Source: Oscillospiraceae bacterium (GTDB lineage: Bacteria > Bacillota > Clostridia > Oscillospirales > Oscillospiraceae). From it: DNA of 58,128 nt. The number at the start of each line of letters is the position of its first letter. Positions within the stretch are counted from its first letter, which is position 1. Both the position numbers and the translations under genes were made by a program. Below the pieces are notes generated by a model. That model worked only from the letters and a program-made list of their open reading frames with translations. It was not told the DNA's origin and ran no database searches. The stretch spans positions 1 to 58,128 of the forward strand of contig CACXAQ010000005.1 of the NCBI GenBank assembly GCA_902765595.1, given 5' to 3'. Below, one piece after another: positions 49,319-58,116 of the stretch.

Positions 49319-51229
49319 TTAGTTGTACGGCGGTCTGCCGTAGGCGTAAAAGTGCTGCTTCCAGTAGCTCGTATTGAGCCTTGCGTACTGGATCGGGTCG
49401 CCGCAATGCAGAAACATGGGGTTGCCCGCTTCATCCAGTCCCACATAAAAGCCGACGTGGGAGATGCCCGCGGTATCATAGGTCCCAACGAAAAACACCA
49501 GGTCGCCCGGCTGCGGATCGGATACCCGCGTGGAAATGTTGTAGAGCCCCTGCGCACCCAGCCGCCCGGTATTGCAAAGGCCGCTGTTGGTCAGAACATA
49601 GCTGACAAAGCCGCTGCAATCAAAGGAGGTGGACGGACTGCTGCCGCCCCAGACGTAGGGATATCCCAAGTATTTTTCCGCCTCCGTAATAAGCGCCGCA
49701 AAGCGTTCATCAGACAGGTATTCCGCAGGGATTTCATAGTCCTCTGGCGGGTTCGTGATGTACTTGTCCACATACCCGGATGACGGGAACAGATCGGAGC
49801 GGTTCCCCAGCGTGGACATATACACGGCGTACATGGAGAGCGTTTCGGTATCCATGATGTAAACGGGAACATGGCTCAGATCGAAGTTTTCAAGCTCCAC
49901 GGTGCAGATATACCATGTGTATGGGACTTCTACCTCATACTCATTGCCCTCACTGTCCGTTCTGGTCTCCGTGCGATAGCGGGTTTCCGTGGTGACCGTC
50001 TCGGTAAGGATATATTGCTTGTCGAACAGCATTTGAAGATCGTCCTGTACCTGGTCAATGGTGAACTGACCCTCATGGAGCGCCGACAGAATGGACAGCA
50101 GCACATAGGGATCGTGCTTGATCTCGTCCAGATCGAAATGGTACTCGTCATAATCGTGGGTCTGCTCGTAGGCGTCCAGATACTCCCGCAATTCATCCTC
50201 CATCGCACAGTAGGCGGCCTCTGCCGCCAGCAGGTCAGAATCCTCAGAGAGATAGGAGGACGCGACAATGTTGGACACGCCTCCGCCGAAGATGGAGGAA
50301 CAGGATTGCAGCAGTCCCAGCAGCATGACTAGCAGCAGGCCGATCCCGCCCACAAGCAGAAATGCTCTTTTGTGTTTGGAAACAAACTCTCCGGCCTTCT
50401 TCGCCGCATCCGCGCTTTTCGTTGCACCCTTCGATGCTGCCTGCGCCGCTGCCGCCGCGTCCCCGGCACGATGCGCCGCCCGGTATGCTGCGGCATACTG
50501 CTTTTGCAGCTTCTTTTTCTGCCACATCCGGGAGATGGGATTGCTGGCTGCAAGCTGCGGATTCTCCCGCAAAGCCTTTTGGTACAGCGCCTCCGCGTTG
50601 GCCTGAACCGCCGCCTGCTCCGCGTGGGATACCTCCCGCCAGGGTTTCAGCTTGCGGTCCGCCTGCCAGTTGTGGAGCTTGCGGTTTCCGTAGCGGACAG
50701 CCTTTTCCATGCCGCGCTCTGCCAAATGTCCCGCCTCCACACCGACATTTTCCTGTTCTACCTCATGCACCTTTGCATGGGCGGCGTGGCCGATCTCCTG
50801 TAACGGCCGCGCCAGCGGATTCACCGGCTGATGGAAAGAGGGCTGCTTTTCGGGAACAGCGGCCCGTGCCGCGTCCAGCTTATCCGCCGCCTTGTCGGAT
50901 TTGCGGATCACCTTTTGCAGCTCCGGCGCGGCGCGTTCCTCGCTTGAGAACTGCAAACGGGAGGATGGACGGTCGTTTGCCGCTACACCCTCCCGGTAGA
51001 ACCTGCGCCGTTTCCGACGCTTTTTCTTTTCGCTTTTATGGATACGCCGGTCATCCAGCCGTTCCGCCGCGCTGTGAACAAACGCCGCGGAATCGCCGGA
51101 GGGAGAATAGTCCTGCTCCGGCGCACGGTCGGATACCCGGCTTGCCTCGCCCGTGACCATGTTGACAGAGATGGCTCCGTCGCGGGTCATCTTCCGCGTT
51201 TCCTTTTCAGCGGCTTTCCATTCCTTCAT
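49319..51229 (-). CDS. CD1108-family protein: conjugative NlpC/P60 cell-wall hydrolase
   Basis: 636 residues. A basic cytoplasmic N-terminal half is followed by a membrane helix at about residue 300 (FLLVGGIGLLLVMLLGLLQS), an extracellular lysozyme-position helical region, and a C-terminal NlpC/P60 endopeptidase. That domain has the catalytic Cys in FDCSGFVSYVL, His in SHVGFYVGLD and a third residue near LHCGDP. It opens the peptidoglycan for the transfer channel. The ATG overlaps the stop... of the methyltransferase by 4 bp, so the two are translated together. Confidence 0.92.
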   Translation of the reverse strand: MKEWKAAEKETRKMTRDGAISVNMVTGEASRVSDRAPEQDYSPSGDSAAFVHSAAERLDDRRIHKSEKKKRRKRRRFYREGVAANDRPSSRLQFSSEERAAPELQKVIRKSDKAADKLDAARAAVPEKQPSFHQPVNPLARPLQEIGHAAHAKVHEVEQENVGVEAGHLAERGMEKAVRYGNRKLHNWQADRKLKPWREVSHAEQAAVQANAEALYQKALRENPQLAASNPISRMWQKKKLQKQYAAAYRAAHRAGDAAAAAQAASKGATKSADAAKKAGEFVSKHKRAFLLVGGIGLLLVMLLGLLQSCSSIFGGGVSNIVASSYLSEDSDLLAAEAAYCAMEDELREYLDAYEQTHDYDEYHFDLDEIKHDPYVLLSILSALHEGQFTIDQVQDDLQMLFDKQYILTETVTTETRYRTETRTDSEGNEYEVEVPYTWYICTVELENFDLSHVPVYIMDTETLSMYAVYMSTLGNRSDLFPSSGYVDKYITNPPEDYEIPAEYLSDERFAALITEAEKYLGYPYVWGGSSPSTSFDCSGFVSYVLTNSGLCNTGRLGAQGLYNISTRVSDPQPGDLVFFVGTYDTAGISHVGFYVGLDEAGNPMFLHCGDPIQYARLNTSYWKQHFYAYGRPPYN

Positions 51230-52230
51230 GCTTCACCGCCTGCCTTTCCGTAGGGGCAAATGCTCACGCACTTGCCCGTCTCGATCATGGAGATATATTT
51301 GAAAATGGGATATGCCTGGGGTGGGCAGACCGCGTTGCCCAGGGTTTTCAGCCGGAGGGCGCGGTCTGCGGTGTTTTCGGTGATACGGGGGACTCCTTCC
51401 GGCTCGGTGGCCCAGAGGATACGTCCGTCCATTTCCGGGGGAAGCCCATGAGCCATTCCACCCAGTCCGGATTCAGCGCCGCCGTCTCGGATACTGGCCG
51501 CTCCTTCCGGATCACCTGCGCCGACAGGTTGGCAGACGGGGCGCTGTTCCGAAACGCCGCCGGTTTCAGCGTAGAGCGGTAGCCCTCCGACGCTGCCGGG
51601 GTCAGATAGAACACCGCTGCCGACAGGCTCAAGCTCCAGATTGCGCCGCTCTTGTTTACCTTGCGGAATATTCCGTTGCCGGAGAGGTACACATCCAGGT
51701 TGGCCGCGTCCCTGCAGGTGTTCTTGTCGGAGGCAAGGGGCGTGGGAAACATCAGCCGCGACGATAAAAGTTCGCTGGCGCTCATGCCATGCGCCGACGC
51801 CGCAAGCCGGAAATACGAATGGGAGAACAGCGTACCCCGCTTTTGCCAGGTCAAAGATCGTTTTGTCGAGCCCCATATTGATGAAGCCAGCAACATTTTC
51901 CCCAAGCACCCAACGGGGCCGCAGTTCGGTAATAACGCGGCACATTTCCGGCCACAGGTAGCGTTCATCCGCAAAGCCCCTTCGCTGCCCTGCGGTAGAG
52001 AAGGGCTGGCAGGGAAAGCCGCCAGAGAGGACGGTAACGGTTTCAAGTCCTGTTTTTTCAAAAAACGCCTCCTTCGTAAAAGTCGTGATATCCCGGAATC
52101 TCGGCACCTTCGGCCAGTGCTTTTCCAGAACGGAATAGGGGTAGTCCGCCCACTCGCATTGACAGACCGTTTCAAAGCCTGCAGCCTCCGCCGCCAGGTC
52201 CAGCCCGCCGATGCCGGAAAACAGGCTCAC
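51226..52230 (-). CDS. C5 DNA cytosine methyltransferase, start displaced by an insertion
   Basis: Makes 5-methylcytosine in a sequence-specific way and probably protects the element from restriction. Motifs in order: I (SLFSGIGGLDLAAEAAGF), IV with catalytic Cys (GGFPCQPFS), VI (GENVAG), VIII (WHERQRTFIV) and X (LGNAVCPPQAYPIFKYI). The original start (ATGACTGAGCTGACCC) now lies 1.3 kb away at ~53550 because of the DUF4238 insertion. Here translation may begin at GTG 52230 or at an in-frame ATA codon (52248-52250) 9 bases after an AGGAGGT supplied by the insert. A second frame through the recognition region also looks family-like. Confidence 0.85.
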   Translation of the reverse strand: MSLFSGIGGLDLAAEAAGFETVCQCEWADYPYSVLEKHWPKVPRFRDITTFTKEAFFEKTGLETVTVLSGGFPCQPFSTAGQRRGFADERYLWPEMCRVITELRPRWVLGENVAGFINMGLDKTIFDLAKAGYAVLPFVFPACGVGAWHERQRTFIVAADVSHAPCLRQEHLQGRGQPGCVPLRQRNIPQGKQERRNLELEPVGSGVLSDPGSVGGLPLYAETGGVSEQRPVCQPVGAGDPEGAASIRDGGAESGLGGMAHGLPPEMDGRILWATEPEGVPRITENTADRALRLKTLGNAVCPPQAYPIFKYISMIETGKCVSICPYGKAGGEA

Positions 52231-52275
52231 ATGGGTCAGTTGGTTTGCTATTTTGCGTTCACCTCCTAATTTTGG

Positions 52276-52319
52276 GCATAGAAAAACCTCGCTTCGGTTG
52301 AAGCGAGGTTTTTCTATGC
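52276..52319 (-). terminator. Terminator of the DUF4238 gene
   Basis: CATAGAAAAACCTCGCTTC at 52277-52295 and its exact complement at 52300-52318 form a 19-bp stem with a GGTT loop, extended by one more pair, just past the stop. Confidence 0.9.
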
Positions 52320-52322
52320 TAT

Positions 52323-53408
52323 TTACAAGATATATCCAAGTCTTCGCTCCTGAGAAACGATTCCAGACTCTGCCCCATTTAATAGTATGCGATTTATATT
52401 GCGTAAGTCTCTATTGTGAACTGTTCGGAATAGTACATCATCGATGCCAGCGTTTGACCTTTTTCCTAAAAAAATCAAATACCTTGGTGTTAACGGAAAG
52501 TAAATGCCATTATGGTTGGTTGCCTCTACCAGCAATTTGTGATACACAACAGGGTTGTCTGATGTAATAAATGTTCCTTCGTTTTTGTTCGCAACTCTAT
52601 ACACTACTATGCCAAGGTTGGACAGGGCTGTGCTTAAGAATGTGTCCACAAACCCGTTTTCGCTATATAGCCCTCGGTAAATCTCGGTTAGCCAACAACC
52701 ACGCATAAAAATATCCGCCATAGTAGCATCACCACATGAGGAAAAGGCTGGTGCTAAAATATCATCCTTTAACCAAGAAAAAATTCCCAACAAATCAAAT
52801 GATGGATTCCTGCACATCATCAGCGCTAACATATTTAGCATATCTACAATGGTTTGTGTCTTTTGCAGATGCAATTCAATTTGCCCAGTGCCGTCAACAT
52901 CAGGAAATGATGACAAAAACCGTTTAAGGATATCGCCCCACTGTGCTTCAACATACGAACTAAATCTATCTTCAAGGCAATAGCTTCGGATCCCCCTAAT
53001 CTCATTGATAATGCTCTTTTTGGATGCAGTCGTACCATCCAGATGATAAAAGTCCCAGCTTTCTAAGTACGGCAAATATCTAAAAATAGCATTTCGGTTT
53101 GTGAGCAAATTGCCTTTATAGTATGCTTTCGCCCTTCGTTGCGACAAAATAGTTTTTATTTTCTCAGCAAACTCAATTCGTATTTCACGACAACTTTGAA
53201 GAATGAAATCATAACGGAAATCAACAGTATAGGTGTGATTTGAAGATAGTATGCTTTCCTTATTACGACCATCACCGAGAGACAGGTCTGCTTTATCGTA
53301 ATAATATACTCCCGTAAATGCTTTCTGCGGCTCTTTTTTGGAATATACCGTAGTTTCCCACGATTTAATATATACGCGGGGAACATAATGCTGATTTTTA
53401 GTTGCCAT
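52323..53408 (-). CDS. DUF4238 domain-containing protein
   Basis: 361 residues. The N terminus NQHYVPRVYIKSWETTVYSK is the DUF4238 opening (HyvPr-Y-k-f), and the C-terminal part has GTFITSDNPVVYH and FPLTPRYLIFLGKR, also typical. The family is sporadic in bacteria and phages, often in islands and next to defence genes, with no settled biochemistry. GAGGAGGTGG precedes the ATG and a TATACT -10 lies at 53433-53428. Codon use is AT-rich, unlike the conjugation genes. Confidence 0.82.
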   Translation of the reverse strand: MATKNQHYVPRVYIKSWETTVYSKKEPQKAFTGVYYYDKADLSLGDGRNKESILSSNHTYTVDFRYDFILQSCREIRIEFAEKIKTILSQRRAKAYYKGNLLTNRNAIFRYLPYLESWDFYHLDGTTASKKSIINEIRGIRSYCLEDRFSSYVEAQWGDILKRFLSSFPDVDGTGQIELHLQKTQTIVDMLNMLALMMCRNPSFDLLGIFSWLKDDILAPAFSSCGDATMADIFMRGCWLTEIYRGLYSENGFVDTFLSTALSNLGIVVYRVANKNEGTFITSDNPVVYHKLLVEATNHNGIYFPLTPRYLIFLGKRSNAGIDDVLFRTVHNRDLRNINRILLNGAESGIVSQERRLGYIL

Positions 53409-53540
53409 TTGACCACCTCCTCAAAAGAGTATATCATTTTTTGCACAGAAAACATAGCTAGGAATGAAACTACCTACCAGACAACTATGCTTCTACCATT
53501 GCCCCGACCAGGCTGTGATGCAAAATCTACATGGGTCAGC

Positions 53541-54218
53541 TCAGTCATAGTCGTCCTCGCAGGAATGATCTTCGCAGTGGGCGCAGCCGATGCCGTCCTC
53601 CGCCGCTTCCTCTGGGTCATAGGGCGTCAGATGCGCGCGCCGCAGCGTTGCCTCCAGAATGCCATAGCAGGTGACGACCTGATCCTCCGCAAAGCCCCAC
53701 CTGCGGTACATTCTTCGGATGCTCGGATTCTCGCCGGAGAGATTCTTTTGCAGCCGCGCAAGCTGCCGCTCCGTTTTTACATCCAGAACGCGATTGTGGA
53801 GGAAGCCATACTGCGCCAGCAGGTCAAAGAGATCGCCCACCAGCATACGGAAGGCGCTGCCGGAAATGATGTAGGCGGGATCATTGCTGGCTGCGGCATG
53901 CTGCTTTTCCCTGATTTTTGCGTCATGCTCTTTCAGCACGGCGGTCAGCGGCGTGAGCTCTGCCGCTTTCAACTCGGAGAGATCGGCCCGGTCGCCAAAC
54001 ACCAGATAACGGCCGGGAATGAGCCAGTCGTCAAACTTTTCCTCCGCGATCTCGCCATAATGTTTTGCCGTCTCGACCAGATTCGCCATGTCCTCCGCGT
54101 CCTTCACCTTTCCGGCGAGAAACGCGAGCTGATGCAGCAGGCCGTAAAGATGTACCTCGTCACGGATATGCTTTTCATAGGTTTCGCTGTCGATCACATA
54201 TTTCATATCTTGTCCCAT
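53541..54218 (-). CDS. Conjugative-element protein between VirB4 and the methyltransferase
   Basis: 225 residues from the ATG at 54218 (MGQDMKYVIDSETYEKHIRD); ATGs at 54242 and 54206 are alternatives and the ribosome site (AAGGAAAGG) does not decide. Helical, soluble, with a C-terminal cysteine pair (CAHCEDHSC) and acidic end. This position in Tn1549/CTn5-like elements is usually held by a conserved hypothetical gene of this size. Its stop forms the ATGACTGAG that was the original methyltransferase start. Confidence 0.75.
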   Translation of the reverse strand: MGQDMKYVIDSETYEKHIRDEVHLYGLLHQLAFLAGKVKDAEDMANLVETAKHYGEIAEEKFDDWLIPGRYLVFGDRADLSELKAAELTPLTAVLKEHDAKIREKQHAAASNDPAYIISGSAFRMLVGDLFDLLAQYGFLHNRVLDVKTERQLARLQKNLSGENPSIRRMYRRWGFAEDQVVTCYGILEATLRRAHLTPYDPEEAAEDGIGCAHCEDHSCEDDYD

Positions 54219-54225
54219 CCTTTCC

Positions 54226-56643
54226 TTATCCGCTTTCCCCATCGTGGGTGACCTCGCTGGGCTTGGTCGTAAGCAGCTTATACAGCTCCGTATCCTTCGG
54301 GAACTCGTCCCGGAAGGGCAGGATCACGTTCTGGAAGAACAGAAGGCCGCTGCCGGGGTCCGCGTTGGTCACATAGGCAAGCTGCTCGGTGGAGATGTTC
54401 AGCCGCTCCGTCATCAGCTTGCGGTCGCCTGCGGAGAGGTTCAGCAGGTAGATGAAATCGCTGTTTTCCAGAATGTTTTCGATCTCCGGCGAGGAAAGCA
54501 GGTCCTTCGGGTTCTGTGTCGCCCCAGTCGGGACGCCGCCCCACTTTCTGAAACGCTTCCAGACCTCAGCGCTGTATGCTGCCGTCTGTTCCTCCTTCAA
54601 GAGCAGATGAAATTCGTCCACGAAATACCAGGTGGCCCGTCCAATGGAGCGGTTCACCGTGACGGTGTTCCACACCGCATCTTGGACAATGAGCATCCCC
54701 GGCTTTTTCAGATTCTTGCCGAGGCCCTTGATATCGAAGCAGACAAGGCGGTTTCGGATATCCACGGTGGTGCGGTGGTTGAAGAAGTTGAGAGAGCCGT
54801 TTACATACAGGTCAAGTGCTTGCGCCACACGCTCTGCCTCCGGGATGCCCTGCGCCATGAGCGCGTCCAGCAGATCACCCAGCACAGGCATATTCTCCGG
54901 CCGCGGGTCTGCGAAGTACGGCTGATAGATCATCTGCACGGCACGGTCAATGACGGTTTTCTCGATAGCCTCCAGCCCTGTCTTGCTGCCCATGATAAGC
55001 TCACAGAAGGACAGCACGAAATCACTTTTCAGTGCCAGCGGGTTTTCTTCCTCGCTGTAATTGAGGTTGATATCCAGCGGATTCACATAGTCGCGGCTGT
55101 TGGGCGAGAGACGGATCACCTGACCGCCCAGCCGGTTCACCAGCGGGGAATATTCATCCTCCGGGTCACAGATGATGACATTATCTTTTGTGGTCAGCAT
55201 CACATAGGTGATCTCCCGCTTGCAGCTCATGGATTTGCCGCTGCCCGGCGTGCCGAATACAAGGCCGTTGGGACAACGGGACTGCTTGCGGTCCAGCAGG
55301 ATCATGTTGTTGGAGAGAGCGTTGAGGCCGTAATACATGGCGCCCCCGCCCATGAAAAGCTCCTGGGTGACGAAGGGGATAAATACCGCCAGCGCCGATG
55401 TGGTGAGGCTCCGTTCGATCTTGATACGGTTGAGGCCCAGCGGCAGCGAGGACATAAGCCCGTCCTCCTGCTGGAAGTCCAGCCGGGTTAGGATACAGTT
55501 ATGGGTCTGGGCGACGCTGGCCGACTGCGAAACGGCGATCTCCAGCTTTTGCTTCGTGGGCGCCAGATGCAGCATGAGGAAGGTCATATTGAACATTCTC
55601 TCGTTGCGGCTCTGCAAATCCTGCAAAAGGTTTTTTGCCGCACCGCCGTAGGTGGAGAGGTCGGACGGGAGAATATCCAGATCGTAGCCGCTGCGGGCAG
55701 CCTTCTTCTGCTCTTGAATCTTCATGGCGTCCAGATCGGTGATCTTGCGCTTGACCATCTTGATCGCCTCGTTCTGGTTGATGCCGCGGATGTGCATGGT
55801 GACGAGAAGGTTTCCCTCCACATCCATGAAATCCGTGAGGATACGGTCTTGAATCTCCGGGGCTAATATCTGCAAGAAGGACACCGCACCGTACATTTCA
55901 CCTATGCGGAAACGCCGCGTCTCGCCAAACTCGAAGGAGGACGGTGAGATGAAGTCCTTGACGGACAGGCCGCTTGCCGAGAGCCAGTCCCATTCAAAGG
56001 CAAACTGTCCGCCCTCCGGATGGAGAAGGCCATGCAGCAGCGCCAGCCGCTCCTTGCCGTCCAGCACCCTTGCGCCTGCACCCATGACCTTGAAGCGGTT
56101 CAGGGTGTCTGCCTCGATCCGGGAAAACCTTGCCCGCGCCGCCGGAAGATTTTCCGCCTCGATGGTCAGCGTGACATACTTGCTTTTCACGAAGCCATTG
56201 TTGCCGCGCTCATACTGCATTTGCAGGATGCCGGACGCCTCCACGCGCATATCATCCAGCGCGTCGCCCTGGGCATCCATGCCGAACATGTTTCCGTTCT
56301 TGTCCTCATGGCGGCTGCTCAGGGTCATTTGCACGCCGATGGAGGGATCATAGCCGTTATAGAAATCGCAGAGGCGTTCAAAGATATCCCGCTGGTCGTC
56401 CGGCCCTGCCAGACGGTAGTTGACGTCCTCATAGGCTATGGTCTTGGAGAAAAGCCGGTCGTCCAGCCTGCACAGGCCGTCCGGGTACAGGTTCCGAAAC
56501 GGGATGCTGTCCTGCACGGTATGGGGCTTGCCGTCGCCCTTCGCCTGCCGGATGATGGCTTCAATTTGTTTTCGCTCCGCCCGCGTGAGCTTACGCTTTG
56601 CGGCGGGCTGCACGTTTTCCGGTTTTTCCGCTTTTTTCAGCAA
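54226..56643 (-). CDS. VirB4/TraE-like conjugal transfer ATPase
   Basis: The main motor of the type IV secretion channel. 805 residues: N-terminal VirB4 domain, then Walker A GTPGSGKSMSCKREI near residue 465, DNVIICDPEDEYSPLVNRLG, Walker B TWYFVDEFHLLLKEEQTAAY and GATQNPKDLL. The likely start is TTG at 56643, 8 bases after AGGAGGT; it overlaps the prgI end by 53 bp. Confidence 0.93.
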   Translation of the reverse strand: MLKKAEKPENVQPAAKRKLTRAERKQIEAIIRQAKGDGKPHTVQDSIPFRNLYPDGLCRLDDRLFSKTIAYEDVNYRLAGPDDQRDIFERLCDFYNGYDPSIGVQMTLSSRHEDKNGNMFGMDAQGDALDDMRVEASGILQMQYERGNNGFVKSKYVTLTIEAENLPAARARFSRIEADTLNRFKVMGAGARVLDGKERLALLHGLLHPEGGQFAFEWDWLSASGLSVKDFISPSSFEFGETRRFRIGEMYGAVSFLQILAPEIQDRILTDFMDVEGNLLVTMHIRGINQNEAIKMVKRKITDLDAMKIQEQKKAARSGYDLDILPSDLSTYGGAAKNLLQDLQSRNERMFNMTFLMLHLAPTKQKLEIAVSQSASVAQTHNCILTRLDFQQEDGLMSSLPLGLNRIKIERSLTTSALAVFIPFVTQELFMGGGAMYYGLNALSNNMILLDRKQSRCPNGLVFGTPGSGKSMSCKREITYVMLTTKDNVIICDPEDEYSPLVNRLGGQVIRLSPNSRDYVNPLDINLNYSEEENPLALKSDFVLSFCELIMGSKTGLEAIEKTVIDRAVQMIYQPYFADPRPENMPVLGDLLDALMAQGIPEAERVAQALDLYVNGSLNFFNHRTTVDIRNRLVCFDIKGLGKNLKKPGMLIVQDAVWNTVTVNRSIGRATWYFVDEFHLLLKEEQTAAYSAEVWKRFRKWGGVPTGATQNPKDLLSSPEIENILENSDFIYLLNLSAGDRKLMTERLNISTEQLAYVTNADPGSGLLFFQNVILPFRDEFPKDTELYKLLTTKPSEVTHDGESG

Positions 56644-56995
56644 TCGCCTGTACCTCCTTTTCCAGTTTTGCCTGCCGCACCAGGGCGGAATAGGCGTTGT
56701 TGGTCTGATAGATGCGCCGCTTCGGACGGATGAACTTGCATTGGATCAGGTGCCCCAGGATCACTTCCAGCGTTTGTCCGTTTTTTTCATAGAGGGCAAA
56801 CAGGAAGAACGGGAGCATGACAAGGATCATGCACAGCGCCGCCGAGGTCGTACCCATGCTGCCCTTGCTCAAAAAGAAAAGCGGCACTCCCACAAGCGCC
56901 GCCGATCCGAAACACACAAGCTGCCGCTTCGTCAGGCCGAACAGCATCTTGCTTTTGATTTTTGTCAGGTCCTTCGGGACCGTTACGTATGCCAA
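56591..56995 (-). CDS. PrgI family conjugation membrane protein
   Basis: The TTG at 56995 follows AGGAGG by 8 bases, giving 134 residues that begin AYVTVPKDLTKIKSKM, the PrgI opening. Two membrane helices follow (VCFGSAALVGVPLFFLS and LCMILVMLPFFLFALYE), then a basic tail. PrgI pairs with VirB4 as the VirB3-like inner-membrane part of Gram-positive transfer systems. Confidence 0.9.
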   Translation of the reverse strand: MAYVTVPKDLTKIKSKMLFGLTKRQLVCFGSAALVGVPLFFLSKGSMGTTSAALCMILVMLPFFLFALYEKNGQTLEVILGHLIQCKFIRPKRRIYQTNNAYSALVRQAKLEKEVQAIAEKSGKTGKRAARRKA

Positions 56996-57009
56996 AATTG
57001 ATACCTCCT

Positions 57010-57873
57010 TTAATGCGCTCCAAACAGGCTTTTTGCAAGGCTGCCGGTTTTGAACAGCGTGTAGCACAGCAGCACCGTGTAGCCCATGCACTCCCAGATC
57101 GCCACGGTAATATCATCCCCCACGGCGATATTCTGTACCAGCACCGCATAGATGCCGACGCAGACCATAATAAGAAATGCCTGAAAGCCCAGCGCCAGCA
57201 GGGACTTCAAGTAGTTCTGCCCCGTATGACCCCATTCCCGGTTGACCATCGTGGCAAACGGGATTGGCCCCACGGATACGGTCAAATACACCTCGATCAT
57301 TCTTCCGTAGATCACAAGGAAAATGGCAATGGTGAGGATATGCGAACAGAGGCCCACAAAGACGCTCTGAAACCACAGGCCCAGCAAAGAACCGATGCTC
57401 CAGTCCGCCAGCGTTGTTTCCAGATCACCCACGACGCCGGAAATGTCGATCCCAGCATCGGAGATGATGACGCCTGCGCTCTGATCGACCACGCTCTGTG
57501 CCACGTCGAACACCGCCATGACGATATTCCAGGTGTTCGTGACGATCAGCACCGCGCAGAAGGTCTTGAATATCCACTTCCAGAAAAGCCAGGTGTCAAA
57601 ATCATGGAGATTATTTTTCTCGATGATCAACTGGATCAGCTCATAGCACATGACGAAGGTGAGGATAATGCCTGCAATGGGGACAATGACCATTTCGGAC
57701 AGGCTGCGGATCATGTTGAAGATACCACCGTTCCAGCCGGAGGGCGTCATGCCGACCTCGCCTGCGATCTCGGCCACCTTCGTATTCACGGTATCAAAGG
57801 TCCCGGAAAGGTTTGAGATGATGCCGTCGATCAGCACCTCTTTGAACCATTCCTGGATCGTGTCGATTATCAC
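57010..57873 (-). CDS. VirB6/TrbL-like conjugal transfer membrane protein (CD1112 family)
   Basis: 287 residues with about six helices: an amphipathic start (TIQEWFKEVLIDGIISNLSG), IVPIAGIILTFVMCYELIQL, and VGPIPFATMVNREWGHTGQN followed by YLKSLLALGFQAFLI, the hallmark block of the VirB6-like pore protein. The GTG start at 57873 has AGGAGGT 8 bases upstream. It lies in the standard order before prgI. Confidence 0.92.
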   Translation of the reverse strand: MIIDTIQEWFKEVLIDGIISNLSGTFDTVNTKVAEIAGEVGMTPSGWNGGIFNMIRSLSEMVIVPIAGIILTFVMCYELIQLIIEKNNLHDFDTWLFWKWIFKTFCAVLIVTNTWNIVMAVFDVAQSVVDQSAGVIISDAGIDISGVVGDLETTLADWSIGSLLGLWFQSVFVGLCSHILTIAIFLVIYGRMIEVYLTVSVGPIPFATMVNREWGHTGQNYLKSLLALGFQAFLIMVCVGIYAVLVQNIAVGDDITVAIWECMGYTVLLCYTLFKTGSLAKSLFGAH

Positions 57874-57889
57874 GGGAGATCACCTCCTT

Positions 57890-57925
57890 AGAGGCGGCTC
57901 CCGCCGTGAAACGGGAGCCGCCTCT
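57890..57925. terminator. Hairpin between Maff2 and virB6 genes
   Basis: AGAGGCGGCTCCCG and its complement make a 14-bp stem with an 8-base loop. There is no clear T run, so it may only slow polymerase or stabilise RNA. Confidence 0.6.
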
Positions 57926-57941
57926 GAGATTTTGATAGGGC

Positions 57942-58037
57942 TCAGCCCAGCAGACCGGACAGCAGGGGGATCAGGGTCACGCCGATCAGCGCCACACCGC
58001 CGCCCGCGACGAGCTGCTTGACACCCTGGCTTTTTGC
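57942..58037 (-). pseudogene. Maff2 family protein, 5' half lost
   Basis: The last 31 codons match the Maff2 C terminus (KSQGVKQLVAGGGVALIG, then TLIPLLSGLLG), a small two-helix protein of these elements of about 70 residues. Homology stops at AKS and unrelated AT-rich sequence follows, so the gene is broken here. Confidence 0.78.
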
Positions 58038-58083
58038 TTATGTGTGATAAAGAAGCAATAGAAGTGCAAAAAATTTTGCCGTT

Positions 58084-58116
58084 CCTATCCGACACTTGGC
58101 CATTGTGTCGGATAGG
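58084..58116. repeat. 12-bp inverted repeat at the Maff2 break
   Basis: CCTATCCGACAC and its exact complement enclose a 9-base spacer. It lies in unknown sequence just beyond the truncated Maff2 gene and could be a recombination site, the end of an inserted element or a terminator. Confidence 0.6.

Larger units (their letters stand above)
52229..53539. mobile_element. AT-rich insertion carrying DUF4238, flanked by 11-bp direct repeats
   Basis: ACATGGGTCAG occurs at 52229-52239 and 53529-53539. Removing one copy and the 1.3 kb between them restores the methyltransferase start, overlapping the upstream gene's stop by ATGA as expected. The insert has a promoter, one gene and a strong terminator but no transposase or recombinase. 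Confidence 0.8.
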
